Source: Brachybacterium sp036311905 | Lineage (GTDB): Bacteria; Actinomycetota; Actinomycetes; Actinomycetales; Dermabacteraceae | NCBI RefSeq assembly: GCF_036311905.1 | Contig: NZ_JAZDCH010000008.1 | Coordinates: forward strand, 1-64,000 | Length of the DNA stretch: 64,000 nt | Direction of reading: 5' to 3' | Shown: in pieces, positions 51,824 to 60,898 of the stretch | How positions within the stretch are numbered: the first letter of the stretch is position 1 | Layout: the number at the start of each line of letters is the position of its first letter | Translations under genes and position numbers: made by a program | The notes under the pieces: generated by a model | Databases searched by the model: none | Seen by the model: only the letters and a program-made list of their open reading frames with translations | Told to the model about the DNA's origin: nothing

Positions 51824-53446
51824 ATGACCGAGAACGCGCCCACCCTCGCGAGCGACCTCGTCTCCGCGCTGACCACCCCCGCCGGCGGGTCCACCGGACC
51901 CAGCGCCCGCCGCACCACCGGACCCGCCCGGGTCGTGGTGGACCTGGACCTGCCGGGGGCCACGATCTCCCGGCATCTGTATGGCCATTTCGCCGAGCAT
52001 CTGGGTCGGTGCATCTACGGCGGGTTCTTCGTCGGCGAGGACTCGGAGATCCCCAACACCCGCGGCATCCGGGACGATGTGGTGGCGGCGCTGCGGGCGC
52101 TGCATATCCCGAACCTGCGCTGGCCGGGAGGCTGTTTCGCGGACGAGTACCACTGGAAGGACGGCATCGGGCCGCGCGAGCAGCGGCCGCGGATGGTGAA
52201 CTCCCACTGGGGTGATGTCGTGGAGGACAACTCCTTCGGCACCCACGAGTTCCTCGACCTGGTCGAGTTGTTGGGCACCGAGGCGTACGTGAACGGGAAC
52301 GTCGGCTCGGGCACGGTGCAGGAGATGAGCGAGTGGATCGAGTACCTGACCCGTGCGGATGACTCGCCGATGGCGGCGCTGCGCCGCCAGAACGGTCGGG
52401 ACGAGCCGTGGAAGGTGCCGTTCTTCGGGATCGGCAACGAGTCCTGGGGCTGCGGTGGGAACATGCGCGCCGAGGACTACGCGGCGCTCGCGCGTCAGTA
52501 CTCGACCTTCGTCCGCGACCACGCCGGCAACCAGGTCACCCGCATCGCGGCCGGTGCCTCTGATGGTGACCTCGGGTGGACCGAGTCGCTCATGCGCGCG
52601 GTTACGAACGTCGAGCACGCCGACGGGAAGGCCGGCCCCTACCAGGCGATCTCCCTGCACTACTACACGATGTCGGGGCCGTGGTCGGACAAGGGCTCGG
52701 CCACCGAGTTCACCGAGGACGAGTGGTACCTGACCCTCTCCCGCGCCGCCCGCGCCGAGGAGCACGTGGCCCGCCACGCCACCGTCATGGACCGCTACGA
52801 CCCGCACCGCAAGGTGGGTCTGGTCCTGGACGAGTGGGGCACCTGGTGGAACGTCGAGCCGGGCACCAACCCCGGCTTCCTGTACCAGCAGAACACGATG
52901 CGCGACGCCCTGGTCGCCTCGATCCACTTCGACGGCTTCCACCGTCACGCGGACCGTCTGATCATGGCGAACATCGCGCAGACCGTGAACGTGCTGCAGG
53001 CGATGATCCTCACCGATCCGGACACCGGCGCGCTGGTGCTCACGCCGACCTACCACGTGTTCGCCATGAACGCAGGGCACCAGGACGCCGCCGCGCTCGA
53101 CGCCCACGTGCTCCTGCCCGAGGAGTCCGCGGTGATCGAGGGGCGGGCGCTGCCCCGGATCTCCGCCTCCGCTTCGCTGCGGTCCGCGGAGGACACCGCG
53201 CTGATCTCGCTCTCCAACCTCGACGCCGCCGAGCCCCGCACCCTGGTGCTGGACCTGCGCGGCCGCGAGGTGGTGGGCCACACCGCGACCGTGCTCACCG
53301 GCGCCTCGACCGCCGCGCACAACACCCCCGAGCAGCCCGAGGCCGTCGCGCCCGTGCCGCTCACGGACGTGCGCGAGCACCCGGCCGGGCTCGAGGTCAC
53401 CCTGCCGCCGCACTCCGTGGCGACGGTGCAGCTGCAGCTCGGCTGA
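51824..53446 (+). CDS. GH51 alpha-L-arabinofuranosidase, second subtype
   Basis: A 540-residue GH51 enzyme with a 35-residue low-complexity N-terminal lead and no signal peptide. ISRHLYGHFAEHLGRCIYGGFFVGEDS, LRWPGGCFADEYHWKDGIGPREQRP, GIGNESWGCGGNM with acid/base Glu206 and VLDEWGTWWNVEPGTNPGFLYQQ with nucleophile Glu337 place it in the other main GH51 branch, different from its upstream neighbour. The two probably differ in linkage or chain-length preference. Its end meets a strong hairpin shared with the convergent lipoprotein gene. Confidence 0.96.
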   Translation: MTENAPTLASDLVSALTTPAGGSTGPSARRTTGPARVVVDLDLPGATISRHLYGHFAEHLGRCIYGGFFVGEDSEIPNTRGIRDDVVAALRALHIPNLRWPGGCFADEYHWKDGIGPREQRPRMVNSHWGDVVEDNSFGTHEFLDLVELLGTEAYVNGNVGSGTVQEMSEWIEYLTRADDSPMAALRRQNGRDEPWKVPFFGIGNESWGCGGNMRAEDYAALARQYSTFVRDHAGNQVTRIAAGASDGDLGWTESLMRAVTNVEHADGKAGPYQAISLHYYTMSGPWSDKGSATEFTEDEWYLTLSRAARAEEHVARHATVMDRYDPHRKVGLVLDEWGTWWNVEPGTNPGFLYQQNTMRDALVASIHFDGFHRHADRLIMANIAQTVNVLQAMILTDPDTGALVLTPTYHVFAMNAGHQDAAALDAHVLLPEESAVIEGRALPRISASASLRSAEDTALISLSNLDAAEPRTLVLDLRGREVVGHTATVLTGASTAAHNTPEQPEAVAPVPLTDVREHPAGLEVTLPPHSVATVQLQLG

Positions 53447-53464
53447 CCCGCGGAGGAGGCCCGA

Positions 53465-53491
53465 CGGGCCGCCCCTCGTCGGGGCGGCCCG
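53465..53491. terminator. Strong hairpin between convergent genes
   Basis: A perfect 11-bp GC stem (53465-53475 with 53481-53491) with a 5-base loop lies 19 bases after the second GH51 stop and 52 bases from the lipoprotein stop. It should terminate both transcripts. Confidence 0.75.
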
Positions 53492-53542
53492 CGCCGCCGC
53501 GTCACCGCCGGTCGACTTACTGCGTCGCCGCGCCCAGCCCGC

Positions 53543-55129
53543 CTACTGGTACGACACGAACCAGGGCCGCGGCTCGACGGCGTAGGTCTCCTCGGGCGTG
53601 AAGGTGGGGGAGTCCTCGTCGTAGAAGTTCTTCCACGCCATGAAGATCCCCTCCGGCAGGCCCTGCTGCAACGCGTTCCAGGTGGCGAGCTTGTCGCCGG
53701 GCGCACCGTGGCCGTCGGCGTGGAGGGTGATCGCGAGCTCCGTCCGGGAAGTGTCGATCGTCTCCCGCTCGGTGACCATCCGCAGCGTGAACTGGTGCAG
53801 GATCAGCAGCTTCTGCGGCAGGCCATGCTCGGCGGTGAGGTCCGCCAGCCACGTGACCACCGAGTTCACCTCCGCCCCGGTGACCGATCCGATCTGCTCG
53901 AGGTGCTTCTGGCCGGGCTTCAGCCGCCACTCGGAGTCCAGAGCGAGGCCGACGTGCGGCTCGAGCAGCAGCTCCTCGTAGCGCTGCGCCTGGGTGAGGA
54001 AGTCGGTGGTGCCGGGCTGGAGATCCAGCACCACGTACACCCCGGCCTCGCCCGCCGCGTCGACCCACTCCCGCAGTGAGTCCACGGAGAGCTCCCGCGA
54101 GTAGTCGCCGTCGCCGCCGGGGGTGTCCGCGGCGATCGTCGCGATGATCTCGAAGGCGGGGATCACCAGCTCGTCGGTGAGTCCCTGGTAGTCGGCGGCG
54201 AGCTGCTGCGTGCGGGCGATCGTCTCCTCGAGCCCCTGCTCACCGAGGATCCCCAGCGAGGGCACGCCGGGGGAGCCGTAGGCCGCGACCATCCGCCGAC
54301 CGGGGAAGGCGATCTGCCCTCCGCCCGGCAGTTCCGGGGTCGTCGCGGCGCGCTCGAGGGCGCCGGCGAGGCCGTCGCTCGCGCCGAAGCTCTCGCCGAG
54401 GGCGAGCACGCCCGTCGTCGGATCATTGCCGACGGCGGCACGGGCCGCGGCCACGGAATCGGAGCTCCGGCCCAGCTGCCCGCCGGGCACCTGGGCGACG
54501 GTCCCGCCGGCGGCGGTGACCAGGGCCGACGCGACCGGCGCGGCGGGCAGGGCCTGCTCCGGGTCCAGCAGCAGGGTGAGTCGTTCGGGGGCGGCGCCGA
54601 CGGTGACCGTCGGCAGGTCGGCGGAGGGATCCTCCGCGGCGAGGTCTACCTCGAGGATGTCCCGGCCCTCACCGAGTGCGCCGGCATCCTGGCCCGCGGG
54701 GATCAGCAGGGTGCGCGCGCCGAGCCGGTCCAGCTCCTCGCCCAGCTGCTCCTCGGTGATCTCCCCGTCGGGGCCGACGAGCAGCGGCAGGCGCGCCGGC
54801 CCGGTGAGCGCGGCGAGGGCGTCCCCCGCTTCGGCGGGGGCGAGCGCGACCACGTCCGCAGACTCGACGAGCAGGGCGCTCAGCGAGAGCGCGGTCGCGG
54901 CGGGGGAGGCGGCGGGGAGGACGGCCGACGGGGTCGGGTCGGCGACGAAGACGATGCCCGCCTCGTCGGTGTCCGTGCAGGCCGCGAGGGTGGGGAGGGC
55001 GGGGACGGCCGCGATCGCGACTGCCGTGCGGGCGAGCGCCCGGCGGGTCAGCAGCGGCCCGGCGCCCCCGTCGGCCGATCCGCCGCTCCGCGCCCCTGGA
55101 ACGGACCCTCCGGTGCGTCGTGCTCCCAC
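53543..55129 (-). CDS. Lipoprotein of unknown function with a possible barrel-like C-terminal domain
   Basis: A 528-residue lipoprotein. Start is uncertain; the GTG at 55129 follows GGAAGG and leads to LTRRALARTAVAIAA with LAAC, giving a twin-arginine lipoprotein signal with Cys51. Residues ~60-270 form Ala/Leu-rich alternating segments (LLPLLVGPDGEITEEQL-like, LGARTLLIPAG) that recall cell-wall-binding repeat 2 modules, a weak resemblance. The C-terminal half (GGGQIAFPGRRMVAAYGSPGVPSLGILG, VYVVLDLQPGTTDFL, LALDSEW, WLADLTAEHGLPQKLLILHQF) looks like alternating strands and helices of a barrel, perhaps a glycosidase-like or cell-envelope enzyme. Function not assigned. Confidence 0.8.
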   Translation of the reverse strand: MGARRTGGSVPGARSGGSADGGAGPLLTRRALARTAVAIAAVPALPTLAACTDTDEAGIVFVADPTPSAVLPAASPAATALSLSALLVESADVVALAPAEAGDALAALTGPARLPLLVGPDGEITEEQLGEELDRLGARTLLIPAGQDAGALGEGRDILEVDLAAEDPSADLPTVTVGAAPERLTLLLDPEQALPAAPVASALVTAAGGTVAQVPGGQLGRSSDSVAAARAAVGNDPTTGVLALGESFGASDGLAGALERAATTPELPGGGQIAFPGRRMVAAYGSPGVPSLGILGEQGLEETIARTQQLAADYQGLTDELVIPAFEIIATIAADTPGGDGDYSRELSVDSLREWVDAAGEAGVYVVLDLQPGTTDFLTQAQRYEELLLEPHVGLALDSEWRLKPGQKHLEQIGSVTGAEVNSVVTWLADLTAEHGLPQKLLILHQFTLRMVTERETIDTSRTELAITLHADGHGAPGDKLATWNALQQGLPEGIFMAWKNFYDEDSPTFTPEETYAVEPRPWFVSYQ

Positions 55130-55362
55130 TGCCTCACGCCCTTCCCGTCGCGGCGGCGCGGGGTGTCTCCCCGGCCTGCGGCCGTCGCCATGGTGGCAGA
55201 TCCGCCCCGCGAAAGGTGATTCTCGTGTCGGTTCCGGCCCAGAACGCGGGATCTGCGCCGAGACCCCGTACGTTGAAGGGGCGGACGCCGCGGCGGGACC
55301 CGTTCCCGCGCGCTCCACCACAGACCTCTGTCCCTGTCCCTCCGTCGAAGGAAACCTCCTCC

Positions 55363-57048
55363 ATGCCCTCCCCCCGCACCAAGCTCTCCGCTCCGCCGCG
55401 CCTGCCGAAGAACGGCATGCGCATCACCCCGCTCGGCGGCCTCGGCGAGGTCGGCCGCAACATGACGGTGTTCGAGCACGCCGGCAAGCTGATGATCGTC
55501 GACTGCGGCGTTCTCTTCCCCGAGGAGCACCAGCCCGGCATCGATGTGATCCTCCCGGACTTCACCTCGATCCGCGACCGCCTCCAGGACATCGAGTGCA
55601 TCGTCCTCACCCACGGCCACGAGGACCACATCGGCGGTGTCCCGTACCTGCTCAAGGAGCGCGCGGACATCCCGCTGATCGGCTCCGAGCTGACTCTCGC
55701 CTTCCTCACCGCGAAGCTCAAGGAGCACCGCATCACTCCCAAGACCGTGCAGGTCGAGGCGGGGCAGAAGCATCGCGCCGGGGTCTTCGACCTCGAGTTC
55801 GTGGCCGTGAACCACTCCATCCCGGACAGCCTCGCGGTGTTCATCCGCACCAAGGCCGGGACCGTGCTGTGCACCGGCGACTTCAAGATGGACCAGTTCC
55901 CGCTCGACGGCCGCATCACCGACCTGCGGGCCTTCGCGCGCCTCGGCGAGGAGGGCGTGGACCTCTTCCTCACTGACTCCACCAACGCCGAGGTCCCCGG
56001 CTTCACGATGAGCGAGCGCGACCTCACCCCCGCGATCGACCGGGTCTTCGCCACCTCGCCGCGCCGCATCATCGTCTCGAGCTTCGCCAGCCACGTGCAC
56101 CGCATCCAGCAGGTGCTCGACGCCGCGCACGCCGCCGGCCGCAAGGTCGCCTTCGTCGGCCGCTCCATGGTGCGCAACATGAAGATCGCGAGCGACCTCG
56201 ATTACCTCGACATCCCCAAGGGACTCGTCGTCGACTTCCGCAAGATCCAGTCGATGCCCGACCACAAGGTCACCCTGATCTGCACCGGCTCCCAGGGTGA
56301 GCCGATGGCGGCGCTGGCCCGCATGGCCAACGGCGACCACCAGATCCAGGTGGGCGAGGGTGACACGGTGCTCATGGCCTCCTCGCTGATCCCCGGCAAC
56401 GAGAACGCGATCTACGGGATCATCAACAAGCTCACCGACCTCGGCGCGAACATCGTCCACAAGGGCAACGCGAAGGTCCACGTCTCCGGTCACGCGAGCG
56501 CCGGCGAGCTCGTGTACTGCTACAACATCGTGAGGCCCAAGAACGTCATGCCGGTGCACGGCGAGTCCAAGCACCTCCACGCCAACGCCGAGCTGGCCCG
56601 CAAGACGGGTGTGCCGGAGAAGAACGTGGTCATCGCGCAGGACGGCGTGACCGTCGACCTCATCGCCGGCCAGGCGAAGATCTCCGGCAAGGTCGAGGCC
56701 GGGCTCGTGTACGTCGACGGGCAGACCATCGGCGCCGCCACCGAGGACACCCTCGCCGAGCGCCGGCTGCTCTCCGGCGGCGGCGTGGTCACCGTGGTCG
56801 CGCTGATCGACCCGAAGACCCACAAGCCGGTCGAGCCGGTCGAATTCCTCACCAAGGGTTTCGTCCACGACAAGAAGACCTTCCAGGGCGCCGCCGCGCA
56901 GGTCGAGAAGGCCCTCGTCCAGACCCGGACCGACGGCATCGACGACATCGCGAAGATCGAGGAGATCGTCGTCGAGACCGTCAGCACCCACCTGCGCCGC
57001 ACCTACCGCCGCGAGCCCGCGGTGATGGCCGTGGTCATCGACGCCTGA
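55363..57048 (+). CDS. rnj: Ribonuclease J
   Basis: A 561-residue metallo-beta-lactamase/beta-CASP nuclease with endo- and 5'-exonuclease activity in mRNA turnover and rRNA maturation. TPLGGLGEVGRNMTV starts the domain, LTHGHEDHIGG (His84, His86, Asp88, His89) binds zinc, NHSIPDSLA and CTGDFKMDQ are further metal motifs, and SSFASHVHRIQQ and PVHGESKHL belong to the beta-CASP region. A C-terminal domain ends VVETVSTHLRRTYRREP. Start at 55363 has GAAGGAAACC upstream. It is not linked in function to the sugar genes. Confidence 0.98.
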   Translation: MPSPRTKLSAPPRLPKNGMRITPLGGLGEVGRNMTVFEHAGKLMIVDCGVLFPEEHQPGIDVILPDFTSIRDRLQDIECIVLTHGHEDHIGGVPYLLKERADIPLIGSELTLAFLTAKLKEHRITPKTVQVEAGQKHRAGVFDLEFVAVNHSIPDSLAVFIRTKAGTVLCTGDFKMDQFPLDGRITDLRAFARLGEEGVDLFLTDSTNAEVPGFTMSERDLTPAIDRVFATSPRRIIVSSFASHVHRIQQVLDAAHAAGRKVAFVGRSMVRNMKIASDLDYLDIPKGLVVDFRKIQSMPDHKVTLICTGSQGEPMAALARMANGDHQIQVGEGDTVLMASSLIPGNENAIYGIINKLTDLGANIVHKGNAKVHVSGHASAGELVYCYNIVRPKNVMPVHGESKHLHANAELARKTGVPEKNVVIAQDGVTVDLIAGQAKISGKVEAGLVYVDGQTIGAATEDTLAERRLLSGGGVVTVVALIDPKTHKPVEPVEFLTKGFVHDKKTFQGAAAQVEKALVQTRTDGIDDIAKIEEIVVETVSTHLRRTYRREPAVMAVVIDA

Positions 57049-57058
57049 GCGGGCGTTC

Positions 57059-57143
57059 GGGGCCGACGGACGCTCCGTCGGCCCCGCCCTGCTCTCCGAC
57101 GGCCCCTCCGGCCCGCCTCGCGGCGGCGCGGGAGGGGCCGTCG
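57059..57143 (+). terminator. Tandem hairpin terminators after rnj
   Basis: First a perfect 12-bp stem (57059-57070 with 57074-57085, 3-base loop), then a 13-bp perfect stem (57097-57109 with 57131-57143). Both lie right after the rnj stop and have no T run, as often in high-GC terminators. Confidence 0.75.
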
Positions 57144-57307
57144 GCGTGGGCGTCACGTGCGGAGTCCAGGGCGGGGGCGTCGGCGGGATGCTGCCTGGCG
57201 GAGCGCTCGCGAATAGCCCAGCGCGCCCGCTTCGCCCCGGCGTCCCACTCCGTGGACGATGTGCGCGAGGTCACCACGTGGGAACGTTCGGGGCCTAGGC
57301 TTCAGGG

Positions 57308-58165
57308 ATGTTCTCCTGCCTCTCGCCCGGCGCACTCGGGCTCACCCTGGACCACACCACCGCCATCGATCTCGCCGTGACGCACGGCTTCGGGGGCGTC
57401 GACCCCGACCCCGGCCACTTCCGCACCCTCCTCGAGGAGAAGGGCCTGCAGGCCGTCGTCGAGCACGGCGACGCCGTCAAGGCCAAGGGGCTGAGCTGGG
57501 GCATCTCCGGCCTGCCCATCGGCCTCGACTCCTCCGCCGAGGAGTTCCGGAAGGCGCTCGGTGCCCTGCCCGACGCCCTCGAGCTGCTCACCGCCGCGGG
57601 GGTCACCGCCGTCGGCACCTGGATCCGCCCCATGCACGACGCCCTCGACCACCGCGAGAACTGGCGCCTCCACGCAGGCCGTCTCGCCCTCGTCTCCGAG
57701 ATCCTCGCCGACCACGGCCTGCGCCTGGGCCTGGAGTACATCGGCCCGAAGACCTTCTGGTCCACCGAGCGATTCCCCTTCATCCACGGCATCCGCGAGG
57801 CGCGCGAGCTGATCGCCGAGACCGGGGCGAGCAACATCGGCCTCATCCTCGACAGCTACCACTGGTACACCGCCGGGGAGTCGGCGGCGGACCTCGACGG
57901 CCTCACCGATGCGGACATCGTCTCCGTCGACATCAACGACGCCCGCGCCGACCGCGAGCGGGACGAGCAGATGGACCTCGACCGCCGTCTGCCCTTCGAC
58001 ACCGGCGTGATCGACCTCGACGGCTTCCTCGGCGCCGTGCACGCCGCCGGGTACACCGGGCCCGTGAAGGTCGAGCCGTTCATGAAGAGCCTCGCCGAGC
58101 AGCCCGTCGACGAGGTCCTCGCCGACATCTCGCAGCGCCTGGGTCGGGCGGTCGCCCCGCGCTGA
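57308..58165 (+). CDS. Sugar phosphate isomerase/epimerase family protein
   Basis: A 285-residue xylose isomerase-like TIM barrel. LEYIGPKTFWSTERFPF (Glu ~144), LILDSYHWYTAGES (Asp and His ~182-185), DIVSVDINDARADRERDEQMD and VKVEPF (Glu ~255) trace the metal-binding site of the family. DRRLPFDTGVIDLDGFLGAVHAAGY is the usual substrate-end segment. It stands alone 260 bases after rnj and is closest in type to inosose/keto-sugar isomerases, but the substrate cannot be read. It is unlike the 265-residue relative at 12.1 kb. Confidence 0.87.
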   Translation: MFSCLSPGALGLTLDHTTAIDLAVTHGFGGVDPDPGHFRTLLEEKGLQAVVEHGDAVKAKGLSWGISGLPIGLDSSAEEFRKALGALPDALELLTAAGVTAVGTWIRPMHDALDHRENWRLHAGRLALVSEILADHGLRLGLEYIGPKTFWSTERFPFIHGIREARELIAETGASNIGLILDSYHWYTAGESAADLDGLTDADIVSVDINDARADRERDEQMDLDRRLPFDTGVIDLDGFLGAVHAAGYTGPVKVEPFMKSLAEQPVDEVLADISQRLGRAVAPR

Positions 58166-58277
58166 GGTCCCAGGCGCCCTACCGCGCGCCCGAGCCTGCG
58201 CGCACTGTCCACGCACGAGCCCTGTGCGCCCTGCCCCGCGAGCCCGCCGCGCCCCCGCCCCCGCGGGCCCGCCTCGT

Positions 58278-58332
58278 AACCCCCGCAGAGTGGGGGGAAT
58301 GCCTCGCGTATTCCCCCAACTCTGCGGGGGTT
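58278..58332. repeat. 55-bp palindrome, family B copy 2
   Basis: 23-bp arms (58278-58300 and 58310-58332) have one mismatch and a 9-base loop. It shares the ends AACCCCCGCAGA...TCTGCGGGGGTTCTCG-like with the copy at 50032-50086. Here it lies between the convergent TIM-barrel and AraC genes. Confidence 0.8.
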
Positions 58333-58363
58333 CTCGGCGTCGGCGGGCTCTGGCCCCGTGCTC

Positions 58364-59209
58364 TCACACCACTCGGTGCCGGGCGCGGTGCGCCGAGGGG
58401 CTCTGCCCGTGCGCCGCCCGGAAGCGGCGCGAGAAGTACAGCGGGTCCTGATAGCCGACGCGCCGCGCGATCTCTGCGACCGGATCCGGGGTCATCTCCA
58501 GCAGTCGGGCTGCCAGCTCGAGGCGCTGCGCCTCCACGTAGCCGCGCACCGAGGTCCCCACCTGCGCGGCGAACAGGTGCGCGAGCCGCGAGGGAGAGAG
58601 GTGCGCGAGGCGGGCGAGGCGGGGCACGTCGAGCTCCTCGTCGAGGTGGGCGTCGATGTGCTCGAGCACCCGCAGCACCCTCTCGTCGAGCCGGTGGCGC
58701 CGGGGGTTCTGCGAGTCGTACCAGAGCAGCGCCGCCTCGAGACCGTTGAGGGCGAACAGCTCGGGTCGGCCGACGGCGAGGCGCGTGGCGCGTGCCGCCG
58801 AGCGCAGCGCCTTCTGCACGCGGGTATCCACGTCGGCGCCGAGCGTGATCGTTCCCAGGCCCGGTGAGTCCTCCGGCCAGTCCAGCAGCGCGAGCCAGGT
58901 CGCGGGCGGGTGCACGTGCGCATACAGCAGCCGCCAGGTGCCGGTCGCGGGATCGGTGCCGTAGTCCTGCAGGGTGCCGGGCCGCAGCAGCACCGCCTGC
59001 CCGGGGACGGTGCGGAGCCTGCTCCCGTCGGCCCCGTGCACGAGACCCGCGCCGGAGACGGTGTGCAGCAGCAGCCAGTCGGGTGTGCCGCGGGAGCGCA
59101 GCACCCGGTAGTCCGCCTCCTGTGCGAGCTCCCCGGCGACCACTCGGCCCACCTCGGGGATCGGGAACTCGACGGCCGGAACCTGTCTGGCGACAGCAGG
59201 ATCGTCCAT
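58364..59209 (-). CDS. AraC family transcriptional regulator
   Basis: A 281-residue regulator. A cupin-type sensor (VLRSRGTPDWLLLHTVSGAGLVHGADGS, PGQAVLLRPGTLQDYG) fills residues ~30-110. The C-terminal double helix-turn-helix reads LDVPRLARLAHLSPSRLAHLFAAQVG and DPVAEIARRVGYQDPLYFSRRFRAAHGQSP. It is divergent from the dioxygenase gene across only 55 bases with a perfect palindrome between them, so it likely controls that gene and itself. Inducer unknown; a sugar or plant-derived compound is likely for this subfamily. Confidence 0.93.
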   Translation of the reverse strand: MDDPAVARQVPAVEFPIPEVGRVVAGELAQEADYRVLRSRGTPDWLLLHTVSGAGLVHGADGSRLRTVPGQAVLLRPGTLQDYGTDPATGTWRLLYAHVHPPATWLALLDWPEDSPGLGTITLGADVDTRVQKALRSAARATRLAVGRPELFALNGLEAALLWYDSQNPRRHRLDERVLRVLEHIDAHLDEELDVPRLARLAHLSPSRLAHLFAAQVGTSVRGYVEAQRLELAARLLEMTPDPVAEIARRVGYQDPLYFSRRFRAAHGQSPSAHRARHRVV

Positions 59210-59230
59210 GTCTCCTCCCTTCCCTCACCT

Positions 59231-59244
59231 GGTCGATGTCGACC
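59231..59244. promoter_or_regulatory. Palindrome in the AraC/dioxygenase divergent gap
   Basis: GGTCGATGTCGACC is a perfect palindrome around a 2-base centre, in the 55-base space between the two starts. It is a plausible operator or dyad at overlapping promoters. Confidence 0.45.
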
Positions 59245-59264
59245 GGGGTGGCCAGACTGACATC

Positions 59265-60161
59265 ATGAGCACACTCCAGACCAGCCCCGCCGTCGACACC
59301 GCCGTCGCGGGAACGGCCGATCACCCCGTCGACGCCCCCGTCGCCCTCGAGATCGTCGACGCCGCCACCGCGGATCCCGCACGTCTCGCCGCCGCCTACC
59401 AGAACGCCGGCGCCGTGCACCTCCGCGGCGTCCTCACCGCCGAGGAGGTCGCCGAGCTGCGGGACACCTTCACGATCCACATCGAGACCGACGGCAGCGG
59501 CGGCGCCTTCCACGAGACTCCCGAGGGCGACCCGCTCCACGCCTACCCGCGGATGATCCAGCCCCACCGCGACGACCACGCCCCGGGTCGCATGGCCCGC
59601 AGCTGGATGCTCGAGCAGCGCGTGATGGGCCGGGTCGCCGAGGTGGTCGGCCCGGTGTGGGCGGCGCAGTCGATGTTCTACTTCAAGCCCCCGGGCGCAC
59701 GCGGCCAGGCGATGCACCAGGACAACTACTTCCTGCAGTCCCACCCGGAGACCTGCATCGCCGCGTGGATCGCGGTCGACGACTGCGACGGCGACAACGG
59801 CGCGCTGGGCGTCGTACCCGGCACGCACCGCTACGAGATCGAGTGCCCCGAGGACGCCGACGCCGCGGAGTCCTTCACCTCGATCACCGTGTCGATCCCC
59901 GAGCACCTCTCGGTAGTGCAGACGGACATGCGCGCCGGCGACATGCTGATCTTCCACGGCAGCCTCGTGCACGGCTCGAAGCCCAACACCACCGAGGACC
60001 GATTCCGCCGGTCGCTGATCCTGCACTACATCCCGGTGGGCAGCCGCGAGGTCGCCGCCGGCTACCAGCCGCTGCTGGACGCCGACGGGCGAGAGGTGCG
60101 CATCGAGAAGTCCGAGATGGGCGGCACCTGCGGCGAGGGCTGGGCGGTCACGAACCACTGA
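59265..60161 (+). CDS. Phytanoyl-CoA dioxygenase (PhyH) family protein
   Basis: A 298-residue Fe(II)/2-oxoglutarate-dependent oxygenase. The iron ligands appear as MHQDN (His151, Asp153) and SLVHGS (His236), with an Arg-rich RFRRSLILHYIP after it for the 2-oxoglutarate. AAQSMFYFKPPGARGQA and WIAVDDCDGDNGALGVVPGTHR are standard PhyH segments. In bacteria these enzymes hydroxylate small molecules such as amino acids, ectoine or secondary metabolites. The AraC regulator next to it is the likely controller. Substrate unknown. The ATG at 59265 is chosen over a longer upstream frame that runs through the palindrome. Confidence 0.92.
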   Translation: MSTLQTSPAVDTAVAGTADHPVDAPVALEIVDAATADPARLAAAYQNAGAVHLRGVLTAEEVAELRDTFTIHIETDGSGGAFHETPEGDPLHAYPRMIQPHRDDHAPGRMARSWMLEQRVMGRVAEVVGPVWAAQSMFYFKPPGARGQAMHQDNYFLQSHPETCIAAWIAVDDCDGDNGALGVVPGTHRYEIECPEDADAAESFTSITVSIPEHLSVVQTDMRAGDMLIFHGSLVHGSKPNTTEDRFRRSLILHYIPVGSREVAAGYQPLLDADGREVRIEKSEMGGTCGEGWAVTNH

Positions 60162-60266
60162 GCGGTCGGGAGCGGGCGGGCGGACGCGGGACTGCGGCGC
60201 CCGCCTCGGCGCCCTGCCCCTTGCCCCCGCGCCCGCCCCGCCCCGCCTCGCCTCCGCCTCCACGGG

Positions 60267-60325
60267 GGAATGGCCTGTTTCTCAACCATCCACGGGCCCG
60301 AAGTGGTTGAGAAGCAAGCCATTCC
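60267..60325. terminator. Hairpin between convergent genes
   Basis: 22-bp arms (60267-60288 and 60304-60325) with two mismatches and a 15-base loop lie between the dioxygenase stop and the truncated hydrolase. Position and symmetry suggest a two-way terminator. Its sequence differs from families A, B and C. Confidence 0.7.
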
Positions 60326-60358
60326 GCCCCACCCGAGCTCGAGCACAGGACCCCGCCG

Positions 60359-60898
60359 TCAGGGCGCGGCGTCCTCCAGCGCGCTGAGCAGGGCGTCGGG
60401 GGCGTCGTGCATGACGAAGTGGGCGGCGTCGGGGAGACGCACGGAGCGGATCCCGACGGCGTCGAAGCGATCCTGCCGGGCGTAGGTGCGGTGCCCGCCG
60501 CGCACCAGCACCACCGGCTGCCGCAGGTGCTCGAGCAGGTCGTTCGTCGCGGCGGCGTGCTCGTCGAGGAGGGAGCGGGCGCTGCGTACCAGGGCGTGCG
60601 GGGCGGTCAGGCGCACCTCGGCGCGTCGCCACGGGACCTCCCGCGCGAGGATCCTCTCGAAGCCACCGCGGTCGAGCTCCTCCTCGGGCTCGAGGGCCAT
60701 GTCCTCCGGGCCGGGGCCGATGGCGGGCACGTCGAGCGCCGGCTCGACGAGGACGAGCCGGTCCACGAGCTCGGGGTGCCGCGCCGCGAGGTGCACGGCG
60801 ACCGCACCGCCGAGGCTGTGGCCGATCACCTCCCGTGGCCCGTCGGCCTCGGCGTGCAGGAGCGCGGCGATCGCCCATGACTGCTGCTTCGGCTCAAC
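60359..60898 (-). pseudogene. N-terminally truncated alpha/beta hydrolase
   Basis: About 180 codons encode the C-terminal two-thirds of an alpha/beta hydrolase: VIGHSLGGAVAVHLA carries the nucleophile Ser, PVVLVRGGHRTYARQD the strand before the acid, and DAAHFVMHDAPDALLSAL the catalytic His. The part before the nucleophile elbow, including the oxyanion-hole strand, is missing, and no start codon with a ribosome binding site is found in frame (GTT-GAG at the boundary). The 5' side runs straight into the end of the esterase fusion gene, overlapping it in another frame, with direct repeats at the junction. A deletion that removed the start is the simplest reading. Confidence 0.72.

Noticed and set aside
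50390..53413. A 1007-residue minus-strand frame opposite both GH51 genes
   Set aside because: Antisense to two enzymes with intact catalytic motifs; Val/Gly/Arg-biased translation without any domain.
55048..57156. A 702-residue minus-strand frame
   Set aside because: Antisense to RNase J, whose metal-binding motifs are complete on the plus strand.
27217..58332. Palindromic repeats as a CRISPR array or insertion sequences
   Set aside because: Copies are single, widely separated, without spacers, transposase genes or target-site duplications.
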